A DNA stretch of 60,537 bases from Candidatus Endomicrobium neocapritermitis (lineage in GTDB: Bacteria > Elusimicrobiota > Endomicrobiia > Endomicrobiales > Endomicrobiaceae): the NCBI GenBank assembly GCA_009778325.1, contig WRJZ01000042.1, positions 1-60,537 of the forward strand. Reading direction: 5' to 3'. The notes under the pieces were generated by a model. The model saw nothing but the letters and a program-made list of their open reading frames with translations, was not told the DNA's origin and searched no databases. Each line of letters starts with the position of its first letter. The first letter of the stretch is position 1. The position numbers and the translations under genes are program-made. Shown here piece by piece: positions 8,665 through 17,588 of the stretch.

Positions 8665-9102
8665 ATGGAAAAAACTTGTGTAATAATTAAACCCGACGGA
8701 GTATGCAAAAAAGTTTCGGGTGACATAATAAAAAAGTTTGACGGCGAAGGTTTAAAACTTGTCGCGATGAGAATGGTCAGGCCTGCAAGACAGGTTATGG
8801 AAAGTTTTTATTCGGTGCACAAAGACAGGGAATTTTTTAAGCCTCTGATTGACTTTGTCTGCTCCGCTCCATTGGTTGTAATGGCTTGGGAAGACGATAA
8901 TGCGGTTTCTAAAGTCAGAGGCATTATAGGTTCTACGAATTCAAAAGAAGCCGCTTCCGGGACCATAAGAAATATGTTCGGTACGGATAACAGAAGAAAC
9001 GTGGTGCACGCTTCCGACAGCGTTGAAAACGCGCAAAAAGAGATTGCTTTTTTCTTCAATCCGGAAGATATTATGGAATATGATTACAACGACTGGCAAT
9101 GA
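8665..9102 (+). CDS. ndk: Nucleoside diphosphate kinase
   Basis: The protein has 145 residues, the usual family length. It carries CVIIKPDGV at the N-terminus, the catalytic histidine His115 in RNVVHASDS, and IGSTNSKEAASGTIR for nucleotide binding. It transfers gamma-phosphate from ATP to NDPs through phospho-His115 in the cytosol. The start codon ATG 8665 has only a weak upstream purine run in the palindromic spacer. It ends 3 bases before the next hairpin element, which separates it from ackA. Confidence 0.97.
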   Translation: MEKTCVIIKPDGVCKKVSGDIIKKFDGEGLKLVAMRMVRPARQVMESFYSVHKDREFFKPLIDFVCSAPLVVMAWEDDNAVSKVRGIIGSTNSKEAASGTIRNMFGTDNRRNVVHASDSVENAQKEIAFFFNPEDIMEYDYNDWQ

Positions 9103-9105
9103 AGT

Positions 9106-9220
9106 AAGGCAGAGTGAAGATTGAAGAGTGAAAAGTGAAGATAAAGAGCGCTTCGCGCGGATATTTAGTGTCGCTGCCGTATCTTCACTCTCAATTCTTC
9201 AATCTTCACTCTGTCGTTAA
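9106..9220 (+). repeat. Intergenic long-hairpin element, GAGTGAAGA arms, unique centre
   Basis: Left end AAGGCAGAGTGAAGATTGAA pairs with TTCAATCTTCACTCTGTCGTT at the right. The centre (about 9140-9184: GAGCGCTTCGCGCGGATATT then TAGTGTCG) is not the usual two-hairpin core. It is nearly the reverse complement of the centre of the element at 30675-30789. The right end abuts the AAAAGGGGAT ribosome-binding site of ackA. Confidence 0.85.
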
Positions 9221-9235
9221 AAAGGGGATGTCATA

Positions 9236-10444
9236 ATGAAAATACTTGTCGTCAACTGCGGTTCGTCATCGGTAAAATATACGCTTTTTAAGATGGATAC
9301 CGAAAAAAAGATTGCCTGGGGAATAATAGAGTGCATAGGGCTTCCCGAAGCTTATTATAAAAGGCAGTCCGTAGGCGCGGAAGAAAAAAAAGATTCCGTT
9401 AAAGTTGCAAACCATATGGGAGCGGTTGAACTTATAATAAAGGAATTGATATCTCCTGAAACCGGCAGCATAAAAAGCATAGAAGAAATAGCCGTCGTAG
9501 GCCATAGGATAGTTCACGGAGGAGATAAATTCTCAAAATCCGTTCTTGTTACGGAAGACGTAAAAGAAGGCTTGAAAGATTGTTTTTCAATAGCTCCTTT
9601 GCATACTCCCGGCCACTATGAAGGTATTTTAGCTGTTGAAAAGATGCTTCCGGGAATTCCTTCCGTTTTAGTTTTTGACACGGCTTTTCACCAGACAATT
9701 CCAGATTATGCATATATGTACGCGCTTCCTTATGAATATTATGAAAACGACCATATCAGAAAATACGGTTTTCACGGAACATCGCACGATTATGTTTCCC
9801 AGAGAGCGGCTGCTATGCTCGGCAAGCCAAGAAATGAATTAAAACTCATTACGGCTCATTTGGGCAACGGCAGCAGTCTTGCCGCGATAGAGTACGGTAA
9901 AGTTATCGATACGTCAATGGGATTTACTCCTTTGCAGGGCGTTATGATGGGCTCAAGATGCGGAGACATAGACCCGGCGATTATTCCGTATCTTATAAAT
10001 GAAAATAAAGATTTTGCAAGCCCGGCGGCGCTAAACGTTTTGATGAATAAAAAAAGCGGCTTGCTCGGAATTTCCGGCCTTTCGACCGATATGAGAACAA
10101 TAGTTAAAGCCGTTGCGGCCGGAAATAAAAAAGCGAAACTTGCTTTTGACATGCTTTGCTACAGCATTAAAAAATATCTAAGTTCGTATTTCGGCATTTT
10201 AAACGGAATTGACGGATTGGTGTTTACCGCGGGAATAGGGGAAAACTCGCCGTCCGTAAGAGAGCTTATATGCGAAAATCTTTCTGCTTTGGGCATAGAA
10301 ATGGATGTTGAAAAAAACAATGAGCCTTCAAGCGCGGAGAGATTTGTTTCTACGGAAAATTCAAAAGTTAAAATTATGATAATACCTACAAATGAAGAAT
10401 TGATGATTGCCCGTGAGTCAAAAAAGGTATTGACAAACGAATAG
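9236..10444 (+). CDS. ackA: Acetate kinase
   Basis: The protein has 402 residues. N-terminal [10 protein letters not shown] (residues 5-14), [11 protein letters not shown], the [10 protein letters not shown] signature, [14 protein letters not shown], and the ASKHA phosphate loop [10 protein letters not shown] are all intact. It makes ATP and acetate from acetyl phosphate, the last step of fermentative acetate production. No phosphotransacetylase gene is adjacent. The start is ATG 9236, with GGGGAT upstream contributed by the junction of the hairpin element. The 3' end of the gene carries a promoter -35 box for the next operon. Confidence 0.97.
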   Translation: MKILVVNCGSSSVKYTLFKMDTEKKIAWGIIECIGLPEAYYKRQSVGAEEKKDSVKVANHMGAVELIIKELISPETGSIKSIEEIAVVGHRIVHGGDKFSKSVLVTEDVKEGLKDCFSIAPLHTPGHYEGILAVEKMLPGIPSVLVFDTAFHQTIPDYAYMYALPYEYYENDHIRKYGFHGTSHDYVSQRAAAMLGKPRNELKLITAHLGNGSSLAAIEYGKVIDTSMGFTPLQGVMMGSRCGDIDPAIIPYLINENKDFASPAALNVLMNKKSGLLGISGLSTDMRTIVKAVAAGNKKAKLAFDMLCYSIKKYLSSYFGILNGIDGLVFTAGIGENSPSVRELICENLSALGIEMDVEKNNEPSSAERFVSTENSKVKIMIIPTNEELMIARESKKVLTNE

Positions 10445-10459
10445 CCAACATTTTATAAT
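10430..10459 (+). promoter_or_regulatory. Promoter overlapping the ackA 3' end, driving the DUF177-rpmF-plsX operon
   Basis: TTGACA (10430-10435) lies inside the last codons of ackA, followed after 18 bases by a perfect TATAAT (10454-10459). This places a transcription start just before the hairpin element at 10465, so that element would be in the 5' leader. Confidence 0.75.
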
Positions 10460-10464
10460 GAAAA

Positions 10465-10565
10465 AGGCAGAAGCTTAGAAGTTTGGAAGCTTAGAAGTTT
10501 GGTTACGACAAAGACGAAACAGACACAGCTTCTCCAAACTTCTAAACTTCAAAGCCCTCTAAACA
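10465..10565 (+). repeat. Intergenic hairpin element, GAAGCTTAGAAGTTTGG arms
   Basis: Left AAGGCAGAAGCTTAGAAG with a second near-tandem copy of TTTGGAAGCTTAGAAG; right CTTCTCCAAACTTCTAAAC and a second TTC copy. The centre holds GTTACGACAAAGACGAAAC, also seen at 44660 and 51515. No downstream AAAAGG box; the next gene starts 6 bases later. Confidence 0.75.
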
Positions 10566-10571
10566 TCTATT

Positions 10572-11027
10572 ATGAAGCAGTTAATTTTTAATAATTCGGA
10601 TTTTATCAAATCCGATACGGTTGAAAGAAGAATTGAAAAGTTTGAAGGCGATATCGGTTATTCTTCGGACATTGCGGTTAGTCTTAAAGTAATCAAAATA
10701 TCGGATGATAAAGCATATGTCAGCGGCGCGGTTGAGGGGTACGTTAATATGGAATGCGCGCGCTGTCTTTCTTTATACCGTCATCCGGTAGAGCTTTTTA
10801 TTGAAAGCGAGATGGATTTTTTAAACGGCGAAATCGACATGGATGAAGAGATAAGGCAGCGCATAGTTCTGGATTTGCCGCCAAAACCTTTATGCGACCA
10901 GGATTGTCTTGGCATCTGTCCGGAATGCGGCAAACATAATATCGAGAACGACAAATGCTCATGCAGCAGCAAAAATGACGAAGAATTTATAAAACACAGA
11001 TGGGAAAATTTATTTAAAAAAAAATAA
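10572..11027 (+). CDS. DUF177/YceD family protein
   Basis: The protein has 151 residues. The family's cysteine pattern is present: CARCLSLY, then CDQDCLGICPECG and a terminal CSCSS, suggesting a metal site in the C-terminal half. YceD/DUF177 proteins lie almost always directly upstream of rpmF and plsX, as here, and plant and E. coli members are linked to 23S rRNA processing or accumulation. It starts at ATG 10572 without an obvious ribosome-binding site, because the upstream sequence belongs to a hairpin element. It is cytosolic. Confidence 0.85.
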   Translation: MKQLIFNNSDFIKSDTVERRIEKFEGDIGYSSDIAVSLKVIKISDDKAYVSGAVEGYVNMECARCLSLYRHPVELFIESEMDFLNGEIDMDEEIRQRIVLDLPPKPLCDQDCLGICPECGKHNIENDKCSCSSKNDEEFIKHRWENLFKKK

Positions 11028-11157
11028 AAGGCAGAGAATAGAGTTTAGAGTATAGATATAGAGTTTTTGCTTTGCAAAAACCTGTTAAATAGGTTTCGCC
11101 AAAGGCGAAACACAACATCTATACTCTAATATCTACTATCTATTATCTGTCGTTAAA
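11028..11157 (+). repeat. Intergenic long-hairpin element, two-hairpin core
   Basis: Left AAGGCAGAGAATAGAG and right TATTATCTGTCGTTAAAA. Arms use AGAGTATAGATATAGAG-like units that pair with CTATACTCTAATATCTAC. Core: TTTTTGCTTTGCAAAAA, a CTGTTAAATAGG linker, and TTTCGCCAAAGGCGAAA followed by ACAC. Ends beside the GGAGG of rpmF. Confidence 0.88.
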
Positions 11158-11171
11158 ACGGAGGAAGTAAA

Positions 11172-11399
11172 ATGCCAAATCCAAAAAGAAAACACACCCC
11201 TCACCGCAGGGACTGCAGAAGATCGGCGAATTCCAAACTGGAAAACCCGAATTCGAGCAAATGCCCAAACTGCGGCGCGCCGAAGATGCCGCATAAAGTA
11301 TGTCCTGACTGCGGATTTTATAACGGAAAACTTATAATTCCCAAAAAAGTTAAGAAAAAAGCAGCGGCCCAAGCCCAGGAACAAGAGGCTTCAAAATAA
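11172..11399 (+). CDS. rpmF: Ribosomal protein bL32
   Basis: The protein has 75 residues. It begins MPNPKRKHTPHRRDCRRSAN and has a zinc ribbon with Cys31, Cys34, Cys44 and Cys47 (CPNCG, CPDCG), the zinc-binding form of L32. The C-terminal extension is Lys/Ala/Gln rich (residues 56-75), longer than most. It is a structural protein of the 50S subunit. A GGAGG site lies upstream of ATG 11172. The TAA overlaps the ATG of plsX by one base (TAATG), giving tight coupling between ribosome and lipid genes. Confidence 0.97.
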   Translation: MPNPKRKHTPHRRDCRRSANSKLENPNSSKCPNCGAPKMPHKVCPDCGFYNGKLIIPKKVKKKAAAQAQEQEASK

Positions 11400-12430
11400 T
11401 GATAATTGCGCTTGATGCGATGGGCGGCGATTTTGCGCCCGCTTCAACTGTGGAAGGTGCTATTTTTGCCGCGAAAGAATCAAAGCATAAAGTATTGCTT
11501 GTCGGTCCGGAAAAATTAATAGCCGAAGAACTGCTGAAATACCATAAAAAGTATAATCTGCGGTCTTTGGATATTGAAATCGTTAACGCGACAGAAGTCA
11601 TAAGCATGGGCGAACATCCCGCAAAAGCCGTAAGACAGAAAAAAGATTCTTCACTGTCGGTATGCGCTAAACTTGTTGCGTCCGGCAAAGCCGACGCGTG
11701 CGTTTCCCTGGGAAATTCGGGAGCGGCTATGGCGGCGGCTCTTTTTTACATGAAAAGAATCGAAGGCGTTTTAAGACCCGCGATTTCTTCCGCTTTTCCG
11801 ACAATTGACGGGCACTGCATAATAGCCGACGCCGGGGCAAATATGGACTGTAAGCCCGAACATTTGATGCAGTTCGCAATAATGGCAAGTTTATATTTTG
11901 AAAAAGTTTTTAAAATGGAAAAGCCTAAAGTGGGAGTTGTTTCGGTAGGCGAAGAGCCGACAAAAGGAAACGAGCTTTCTCTTGCGACTTATGAAATGCT
12001 TAAAAAATCAGATTTAAATTTTATCGGAAACATTGAAGGCCGCGATATAACAAAAGGCAAAGCCGACGTAGTCGTTTGCGACGGGTTTGTCGGCAATGTA
12101 ATACTTAAGTTCGGCGAAGGACTTGCAGAGACGATGCTCAGCCTTGTTAAAAAAGGGCTTAAAAAGCATCCGATAGCATGGGCTTCGCTTCCTTTTTTGT
12201 GGGCCGCTTTAAAAGATTTGCGTAAAAAAGTCGATTACAGGGAGCTTGGCGGAGCTCCGCTTCTCGGCGTTGACGGAGTCTGCATAATAGGGCACGGAAG
12301 TTCAAACGGCGTTGCCGTGAAAAATGCAGTTCTTGCCGGGGCGCGCGCCGCCGAGCATGATTTGACTAATGAAATAAAAGACGCAATTGCAAAATACGAA
12401 GCGAAAGTAAATACAGTTTCAAACGGTTAA
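11399..12430 (+). CDS. plsX: Phosphate acyltransferase PlsX
   Basis: The protein has 343 residues. MIIALDAMGGDFAP at the N-terminus, SLGNSGAAMAAALFYMKRI, DAGANMDCKPEHLMQFA and VCDGFVGNVILKFGEG are PlsX signatures. It converts acyl-ACP and phosphate to acyl phosphate for the first acylation of glycerol 3-phosphate, as a membrane-associated cytosolic enzyme. It is coupled to rpmF by start-stop overlap and followed by fabH after 3 bases, in the classical order rpmF-plsX-fabH-fabD-fabG-acpP-fabF-rnc. plsY is not in the window. Confidence 0.97.
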   Translation: MIIALDAMGGDFAPASTVEGAIFAAKESKHKVLLVGPEKLIAEELLKYHKKYNLRSLDIEIVNATEVISMGEHPAKAVRQKKDSSLSVCAKLVASGKADACVSLGNSGAAMAAALFYMKRIEGVLRPAISSAFPTIDGHCIIADAGANMDCKPEHLMQFAIMASLYFEKVFKMEKPKVGVVSVGEEPTKGNELSLATYEMLKKSDLNFIGNIEGRDITKGKADVVVCDGFVGNVILKFGEGLAETMLSLVKKGLKKHPIAWASLPFLWAALKDLRKKVDYRELGGAPLLGVDGVCIIGHGSSNGVAVKNAVLAGARAAEHDLTNEIKDAIAKYEAKVNTVSNG

Positions 12431-12433
12431 AAA

Positions 12434-13423
12434 ATGAATAAAAAAACAGGCGTAAAAATTTTAGGCACAGGCTCTTATTTTCCGAAAAAAGTTCTTACAA
12501 ATGCCGATTTGGAAAAGATAGTTGAGACCTCTAACGAATGGATTACAACCAGAACCGGCATAAAAGAAAGGCATATTGCCGAAAAAGACGAAGTTACTTC
12601 CGACCTTGCGTATCAGGCTTCTATTGATGCTTTAAAGGCCGCGAATATATCCGCCGAGCAAATAGATTTAATTCTTGTGGCTACAATCACTCCCGACATG
12701 TTATTTCCTTCAACGGCATGCATGCTCCAGACTAAGCTTGGGTTGAAAAATACTCCGGCTTTTGACTTGCTTGCCGCATGCAGCGGATTTATATACGGTC
12801 TTTCAATAGCGAAAGCGTATATTGAATCCGGAATGTACAAAAATATTCTTCTTGTAGGCGCTGAAACGCTTTCCAGAATTACTGATTGGGAAGACAGAAA
12901 TACATGCGTATTGTTCGGAGACGGAGCCGGAGCGATGGTCTTGTCGGCATCGGAAGAAAATGATGATGTTTTATCGGTTTGTCTCGGAGCGGACGGGTCA
13001 TACGCTGATTTACTTAAACAGCCGGGGGGCGGCTCCGCCTGCCCTGCCACTGAGGAAAGCGTAAAAGCTAAGATGCATTACGCGAAAATGGAAGGAAAAG
13101 AAGTATTTAAGGTTGCTGTTACAAAAATGGGACAGGCAGCCGAAAAAGCGCTCGAGACGGCAAAAAAGAAAATTGAAGATATAAAATTATATATCCCTCA
13201 TCAGGCAAATATGAGAATTATTGAAGCGGTCGCGAAAAAATTGGATGTTTCTATGGAAAGAGTATTTGTTAACATCCATAAAACCGGAAATATTTCTTCC
13301 GCCACAACAATAACAGCTCTTGACGAGGCTATAAAAACAGGCAAGCTTACAAAAGGCGATTTGGTTGAAATTGTCGCTTTCGGCGGCGGTTTTACCTGGG
13401 GCGCTGCGGTAATACGAATTTAA
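12434..13423 (+). CDS. fabH: Beta-ketoacyl-ACP synthase III
   Basis: The protein has 329 residues. The Cys-His-Asn triad is visible: Cys116 (LLAACSGFIYGL), His256 (IPHQANMRII) and Asn286 (HKTGNISSAT). The closing FGGGFTWGAAVIRI is typical. It condenses acetyl-CoA with malonyl-ACP to start fatty-acid synthesis. It starts 3 bases after plsX. It ends directly at the hairpin element that precedes fabD. Confidence 0.97.
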   Translation: MNKKTGVKILGTGSYFPKKVLTNADLEKIVETSNEWITTRTGIKERHIAEKDEVTSDLAYQASIDALKAANISAEQIDLILVATITPDMLFPSTACMLQTKLGLKNTPAFDLLAACSGFIYGLSIAKAYIESGMYKNILLVGAETLSRITDWEDRNTCVLFGDGAGAMVLSASEENDDVLSVCLGADGSYADLLKQPGGGSACPATEESVKAKMHYAKMEGKEVFKVAVTKMGQAAEKALETAKKKIEDIKLYIPHQANMRIIEAVAKKLDVSMERVFVNIHKTGNISSATTITALDEAIKTGKLTKGDLVEIVAFGGGFTWGAAVIRI

Positions 13424-13553
13424 CAACAGAGTGAAGAGTTAAAAGTGAAGAGTGAAGATGTCGTGTTTCGGCTTTGCCGAAACTGATTAATAGGTTTTCG
13501 CGAAGCGAAAACACATTATCTCCACTCTTCACTCTTCAATCTTCACTCTTTTC
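13424..13553 (+). repeat. Intergenic long-hairpin element, two-hairpin core
   Basis: Begins AACAGAGTGAAGAGTT at the fabH stop. Arms of GAGTGAAGA units pair over about 32 positions with roughly 28 matches. Core: TTTCGGCTTTGCCGAAA, then TGATTAATAGG, then TTTTCGCGAAGCGAAAACAC. Ends TTTTCTAAAGGA, which holds the ribosome-binding site of fabD. Confidence 0.9.
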
Positions 13554-13566
13554 TAAAGGATTTTTT

Positions 13567-14496
13567 ATGAAAATAGCATTAATGTTTCCGGGGCAAGGCT
13601 CTCAAACTGTCGGAATGGGAAAAGAGCTTTATGATAAGTATCCCCAAGCAAAAGAAATTATAGATCAGGCGGGGGATGAACTCAAAAAAATCATATTTGA
13701 AGGGCCAGAAGAAACTTTGAAAATGACAAAATATACCCAGCCTGCTATTTTTACGGTGAGCATGGCTGCTTTTGAAGTTTTAAAAGAAAATATCAATTTT
13801 GCCAAAAATGAATTTGTTGCCGCAGGCCATTCTTTGGGCGAATATTCCGCTCTCTGCGCTGCCGGTTTTTTCAGTTTTAAAGACGGTTTATCCATGGTAA
13901 AAGCCAGAGGCGAATATATACAAAAAGCTTCCGAATCAAACCCCGGCACCATGGCGGCAATAATGGGGCTTGAAGAAGCCGTAGTTAAAGATATATGCAA
14001 ACAAGCATCTATTGTAGGCGTGTGCGAACCGGTTAATTTTAATTCTCCCGGGCAGATTGTTATAGCCGGAACCGTTGATGCGGTAAATAAAGCCGTTGAA
14101 CTTGCCAATGCTGCCGGCGCAATGAAATGCGTTGTTTTAAATGTTTCCGGTCCTTTTCATTCTTCTTTAATGTCTCCGGCAGCCGATATGATGGCCGAAG
14201 AGCTTAAAAAATATGACTTTATAAGTCCCGGGTTCGGCGTTTACACAAACTGCGACGCCGTATTGACAAAAGACTCCGCAATTGTTAAAGATAAATTAGT
14301 AAAACAGATAAAAAGCGCGGTCAGATGGGATCAAAGTATCCAAAATATAATAAATGACGGTTTTGATAAGTTTATCGAAGTAGGCCCGGGCAAAGTTTTG
14401 GCAGGTCTCCTAAAAAGGATTGACAGGTCAAAAAAAGCTTTGAATGTCGAAGATGCCGCATCGCTTGAAAAAACTATACAGGAGTTAGGTAAATGA
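13567..14496 (+). CDS. fabD: Malonyl-CoA:ACP transacylase
   Basis: The protein has 309 residues from ATG 13567. It carries FPGQGSQTVGMG, the nucleophile Ser89 in GHSLGEYSAL, an Arg in KARGEY, and the catalytic His in GPFHSSLM. It loads malonyl groups onto ACP. A longer reading frame begins at a TTG at 13474, but those extra residues would come from the hairpin element, and AAAGGA six bases before 13567 supports the shorter start. The stop overlaps fabG by ATGA. Confidence 0.96.
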   Translation: MKIALMFPGQGSQTVGMGKELYDKYPQAKEIIDQAGDELKKIIFEGPEETLKMTKYTQPAIFTVSMAAFEVLKENINFAKNEFVAAGHSLGEYSALCAAGFFSFKDGLSMVKARGEYIQKASESNPGTMAAIMGLEEAVVKDICKQASIVGVCEPVNFNSPGQIVIAGTVDAVNKAVELANAAGAMKCVVLNVSGPFHSSLMSPAADMMAEELKKYDFISPGFGVYTNCDAVLTKDSAIVKDKLVKQIKSAVRWDQSIQNIINDGFDKFIEVGPGKVLAGLLKRIDRSKKALNVEDAASLEKTIQELGK

Positions 14497-15236
14497 GACT
14501 TAAAGGAAAAACAGCCGTAATAACAGGTTCGGCTCAGGGAATAGGAAAATCCATAGCGGAAACATTCGCGCAGGAAGGCGCAAATCTTGTGATATCGGAT
14601 ATTAATGCGGAATTATCGCAAAAAACCGCCGATGAAATAAAGGCAAAATACGGAGTCGAAACATTGGCAGTCGCCGGAAACGTTGCAAAACTTGATGAGT
14701 GCGAAAGTCTTGTCAAAGCCTCGCTTGACAAATTTTCCAAAATAGATATACTAGTGAACAATGCCGGCATAACAAAGGATAATCTCGTCCTGAGAATGAC
14801 CGAAGCTGAGTGGGACGCTGTTATCGCGGTTAACTTAAAAGGCGTGTTTAATTGCATAAAAGCCGCTTCAAAGCCTATGTTTAAGCAAAGAGAAGGAAGA
14901 ATAATAAATATTGCTTCCGTAGTAGGCGAAATGGGCAATGCGGGACAGATTAATTATTCCGCTTCAAAAGGCGGAGTAATAGCTATGACAAAGACATGCG
15001 CTAAGGAGTTTTCTTCAAGAAATATTCTTGTTAACGCAATAGCTCCGGGATTTATACGCACGGCAATGACAGACGTGTTAAGCGACGATGCAAAAAAAGC
15101 AATGTCGGATATAATACCGCTTAAAAGACTTGGCGAAGCTTCAGACATAGCTAAAGCCGCTTTATTTTTCGCAAGCGATGATTCATCTTATATAACGGGA
15201 CACGTTCTTTCGGTGAACGGCGGAATGTATATGTAA
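14493..15236 (+). CDS. fabG: 3-oxoacyl-ACP reductase
   Basis: A 247-residue short-chain dehydrogenase. The TGSAQGIG cofactor motif (residues 11-18), NNAG, and the catalytic Ser142, Tyr155 and Lys159 (INYSASKGG) are intact. SVNGGMYM at the end is typical of FabG. It reduces beta-ketoacyl-ACP with NADPH. The ATG overlaps fabD. The TAA of the stop is the first three bases of the TAACGGCAG left end of an intergenic element. Confidence 0.95.
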   Translation: MRLKGKTAVITGSAQGIGKSIAETFAQEGANLVISDINAELSQKTADEIKAKYGVETLAVAGNVAKLDECESLVKASLDKFSKIDILVNNAGITKDNLVLRMTEAEWDAVIAVNLKGVFNCIKAASKPMFKQREGRIINIASVVGEMGNAGQINYSASKGGVIAMTKTCAKEFSSRNILVNAIAPGFIRTAMTDVLSDDAKKAMSDIIPLKRLGEASDIAKAALFFASDDSSYITGHVLSVNGGMYM

Positions 15237-15378
15237 CGGCAGTGAATAGTGAGTAGTTAGTAATGAGTAGTAAACGGCAAGTACAAAATATAGTAAAAAA
15301 TAGTTAAGAAGTTATTGGTTTGAGTTTGTGGATGTGTAGTTTACTACTCACTGCTCACTACTAACTACTAACTAACAA
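15237..15378 (+). repeat. Intergenic long-hairpin element, AGTGAGTAGTTAGTA arms
   Basis: Left CGGCAGTGAATAGTGAGTAG continues directly from the fabG TAA. Right GTTTACTACTCACTGC and CTACTAACTACTAACTAAC pair with it. The centre of about 65 bp (AACGGCAAGTACAAAATATA to TTTGTGGATG) differs from the two-hairpin core and itself starts with AACGGCA, as if one element sits in another. Confidence 0.8.
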
Positions 15379-15395
15379 AAGGGAGGAGTAAAAAA

Positions 15396-15638
15396 ATGGC
15401 AGACACAGAAGCGAGGGTAAAAGAAATTATTGTTGAGCAGTTAGGCGTAGATCCGGCGGAAGTAGTGACAGGCGCGTCTTTTGTTAACGACTTAGGCGCC
15501 GATTCATTGGATACCGTTGAACTCGTAATGGCTTTTGAAGAAGAGTTCGGTATTGAAATTCCTGACGAAGAAGCTGAAAAAATTCAGACTGTCGGAAACG
15601 CGGTTGAATATATAAAAGCTCACGCGGCCGGCAAATAA
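15396..15638 (+). CDS. acpP: Acyl carrier protein
   Basis: An 80-residue, strongly acidic protein. The phosphopantetheine attachment site is Ser37 in [10 protein letters not shown]. Helix II reads [20 protein letters not shown], canonical for AcpP. It carries growing acyl chains for FabH/D/G/F encoded around it, and possibly for the ceramide-type genes at 28-32 kb. GGGAGGAG precedes ATG 15396. Confidence 0.98.
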   Translation: MADTEARVKEIIVEQLGVDPAEVVTGASFVNDLGADSLDTVELVMAFEEEFGIEIPDEEAEKIQTVGNAVEYIKAHAAGK

Positions 15639-15667
15639 TTTTTTCTTAAGGCTAATAAGGCATTACA

Positions 15668-16909
15668 ATGAAAAAAAGAATAGTTATAACAGGCATAGGA
15701 GTAGTTACGCCTATAGGCATAGGTAATGAAGAGTTTATCAAAGGCCTTAAGGAAGGCAGGTCAGGCGCTTCGAATATTGAAACGTTTGACGTAAGCGCTT
15801 ATTCCACGAAATTTGCCGCTTCTGTCAAAAATTTTTCTCCGGAAGAGTTTATTGACAAGAAAAAAGCAAGAAGAATGGCAAGATTTACGCAGCTTGGCAT
15901 GGCTGCGGCGAAAATGGCTATTGAAGATTCAAAACTCGATCTTTCAAAAGAAGACATGTCCAGAATCGGCGTTATCACTGGCACGGGAATCGGCGGGTTG
16001 GACGTAATCGAAGAAGAAGAAAAGACTCTTTTGGAGAAAGGACCCAGAAGAGTAAGTCCTTTTCTTATTCCGATGATTATTACTAACATGCTTCCGGGTG
16101 AGATATCCATTCAGTACGGATTTATGGGCGTCAATTACGCTGTTACAAGCGCCTGTTCATCCGGAAATCATGCTTTGGGAGACGCTTTAAGAGCGCTTCG
16201 CTACGGCGACGCTGACGTTATAATTTCCGGCGGAGCAGAGGGCGCGATTACGCCTTTGGGGCTTGCCGGTTTTTGTTCGATTAAAGCATTATCCCACAGA
16301 AACGACGAACCTCAAAAGGCTTCAAGGCCATTTGACAAAAATCGCGACGGTTTTCTCATGGGAGAAGGTGCGGGTATTATCGTTCTCGAAACTTTGGAGC
16401 ACGCGTTAAACAGAGGCGCGAAAATATATGCCGAGCTTGCCGGGTACGGAGCGTCTAATGACGCGTACCATATGACGGCTCCCGAACCGGAAGGGAAGGG
16501 TGCGGTTTTGGCTATGGAAAACGCTATCGCGGACGCCGGTATTTCAAAGGAAGAAATCGATTATATTAACGCGCACGGCACGTCTACGGAATTTAATGAC
16601 AAAACCGAAACTTTGGCTATAAAGAAAGTTTTCGGAGAAAGAGCGTATAATATTCCGATATCATCGACAAAATCGATGACCGGACATCTTTTAGGCGGAG
16701 CCGCCGCTGTGGAACTTGCGGCAATCGTTCTTTCAATGCAGGAAGGTTTCATCCATCCGACGATAAATTATGAAACGCCGGATCCGGAATGCGACCTTGA
16801 TTATGTTCCGAATACGGTAAGAAACCAACAGATAAACTGCGCTCTTTCAAATTCGCTTGGTTTCGGCGGACATAACGGCGTAATAATTATAAAAAAATAT
16901 GTCAAATAA
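15668..16909 (+). CDS. fabF: Beta-ketoacyl-ACP synthase II
   Basis: The protein has 413 residues. The Cys-His-His triad is Cys163 (TSACSSGNHALGDA), His303 (NAHGTSTEFND) and His340 (SMTGHLLGGAAAVE). It elongates acyl-ACP by condensation with malonyl-ACP. It starts 29 bases after acpP and overlaps rnc by 11 bases, so both are read from one message. Confidence 0.97.
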   Translation: MKKRIVITGIGVVTPIGIGNEEFIKGLKEGRSGASNIETFDVSAYSTKFAASVKNFSPEEFIDKKKARRMARFTQLGMAAAKMAIEDSKLDLSKEDMSRIGVITGTGIGGLDVIEEEEKTLLEKGPRRVSPFLIPMIITNMLPGEISIQYGFMGVNYAVTSACSSGNHALGDALRALRYGDADVIISGGAEGAITPLGLAGFCSIKALSHRNDEPQKASRPFDKNRDGFLMGEGAGIIVLETLEHALNRGAKIYAELAGYGASNDAYHMTAPEPEGKGAVLAMENAIADAGISKEEIDYINAHGTSTEFNDKTETLAIKKVFGERAYNIPISSTKSMTGHLLGGAAAVELAAIVLSMQEGFIHPTINYETPDPECDLDYVPNTVRNQQINCALSNSLGFGGHNGVIIIKKYVK

Positions 16910-17588
16910 AAGTCTTGAAAAACTTCAAAAGGTTATTGAATACCAGTTCAATAACCTTGAAGTTTTAATGATAGCTTTGACTCATAAATCATACGCAGCC
17001 GAGTCTGGAATACAAATATACAATGAGCGGATGGAATTTCTGGGCGACAGCATTCTGTCCGCTATTGTCGCAGAAAGCCTTTACTACAGATACTCTGACG
17101 AAACGGAAGGAAAACTTTCCCAGTTAAAATCCCAAATAGTGTCGTCTCAGAATTTAAGCGTATGGGCAAAAGAAATTAAGCTCGGCGATTTTATTCTGTT
17201 GGGTAAAAGCGAAGACACAAAAGAAGCGAGGCAGAGGGAAGGTTTGCTGTGCGACGCTTTTGAAGCGTTAGTTTGCGCGGTTTATTTGGACGGCGGTTTT
17301 GAAAACGCGAAAAGAATTGTTTTGAAGTTTCTTGACAAGCAGCAGCAAATAGTTATAACGGATTATAAAAGCAGACTGCAGGAAGCCGCGCAGTCCGAAT
17401 ATAAAGTTTTGCCGGAATATAAAATTTTAAGAGAAATGGGGCCCGACCACGATAAGAATTTTGAAGTGGCGGTTTACGTGAAAGATCAGCTTTTAGGCAA
17501 AGGCGCTGGGCATTCAAAAAAAGAAGCCCAGCAGGAAGCAGCGAAGAAAGCTATGAAAAATATAAAAAAAAGAAAGAGTGAAGATTGA
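16899..17588 (+). CDS. rnc: Ribonuclease III
   Basis: The protein has 229 residues. The RNase III signature NERMEFLGDSILS (residues 42-54, metal ligands Glu46 and Asp50) is followed by a second acidic pair in CDAFEALVCA. The dsRNA-binding domain covers about residues 155-225 (YKSRLQEAAQ, GKGAGHSKKEAQQEAAKKAM). It cuts double-stranded RNA in rRNA and mRNA maturation. The final residues (about RKSED) and the stop codon lie inside the AGAGTGAAGATTGAAGAGTG arm of a hairpin element. The message therefore ends in a long predicted dsRNA stem, which is itself a potential RNase III substrate. Confidence 0.96.
   Translation: MSNKSLEKLQKVIEYQFNNLEVLMIALTHKSYAAESGIQIYNERMEFLGDSILSAIVAESLYYRYSDETEGKLSQLKSQIVSSQNLSVWAKEIKLGDFILLGKSEDTKEARQREGLLCDAFEALVCAVYLDGGFENAKRIVLKFLDKQQQIVITDYKSRLQEAAQSEYKVLPEYKILREMGPDHDKNFEVAVYVKDQLLGKGAGHSKKEAQQEAAKKAMKNIKKRKSED

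Noticed and set aside
13474-13566. N-terminal extension of FabD
   Set aside because: It would be coded by a hairpin element, and FabD normally begins directly with the MxxxxFPGQGSQ strand.
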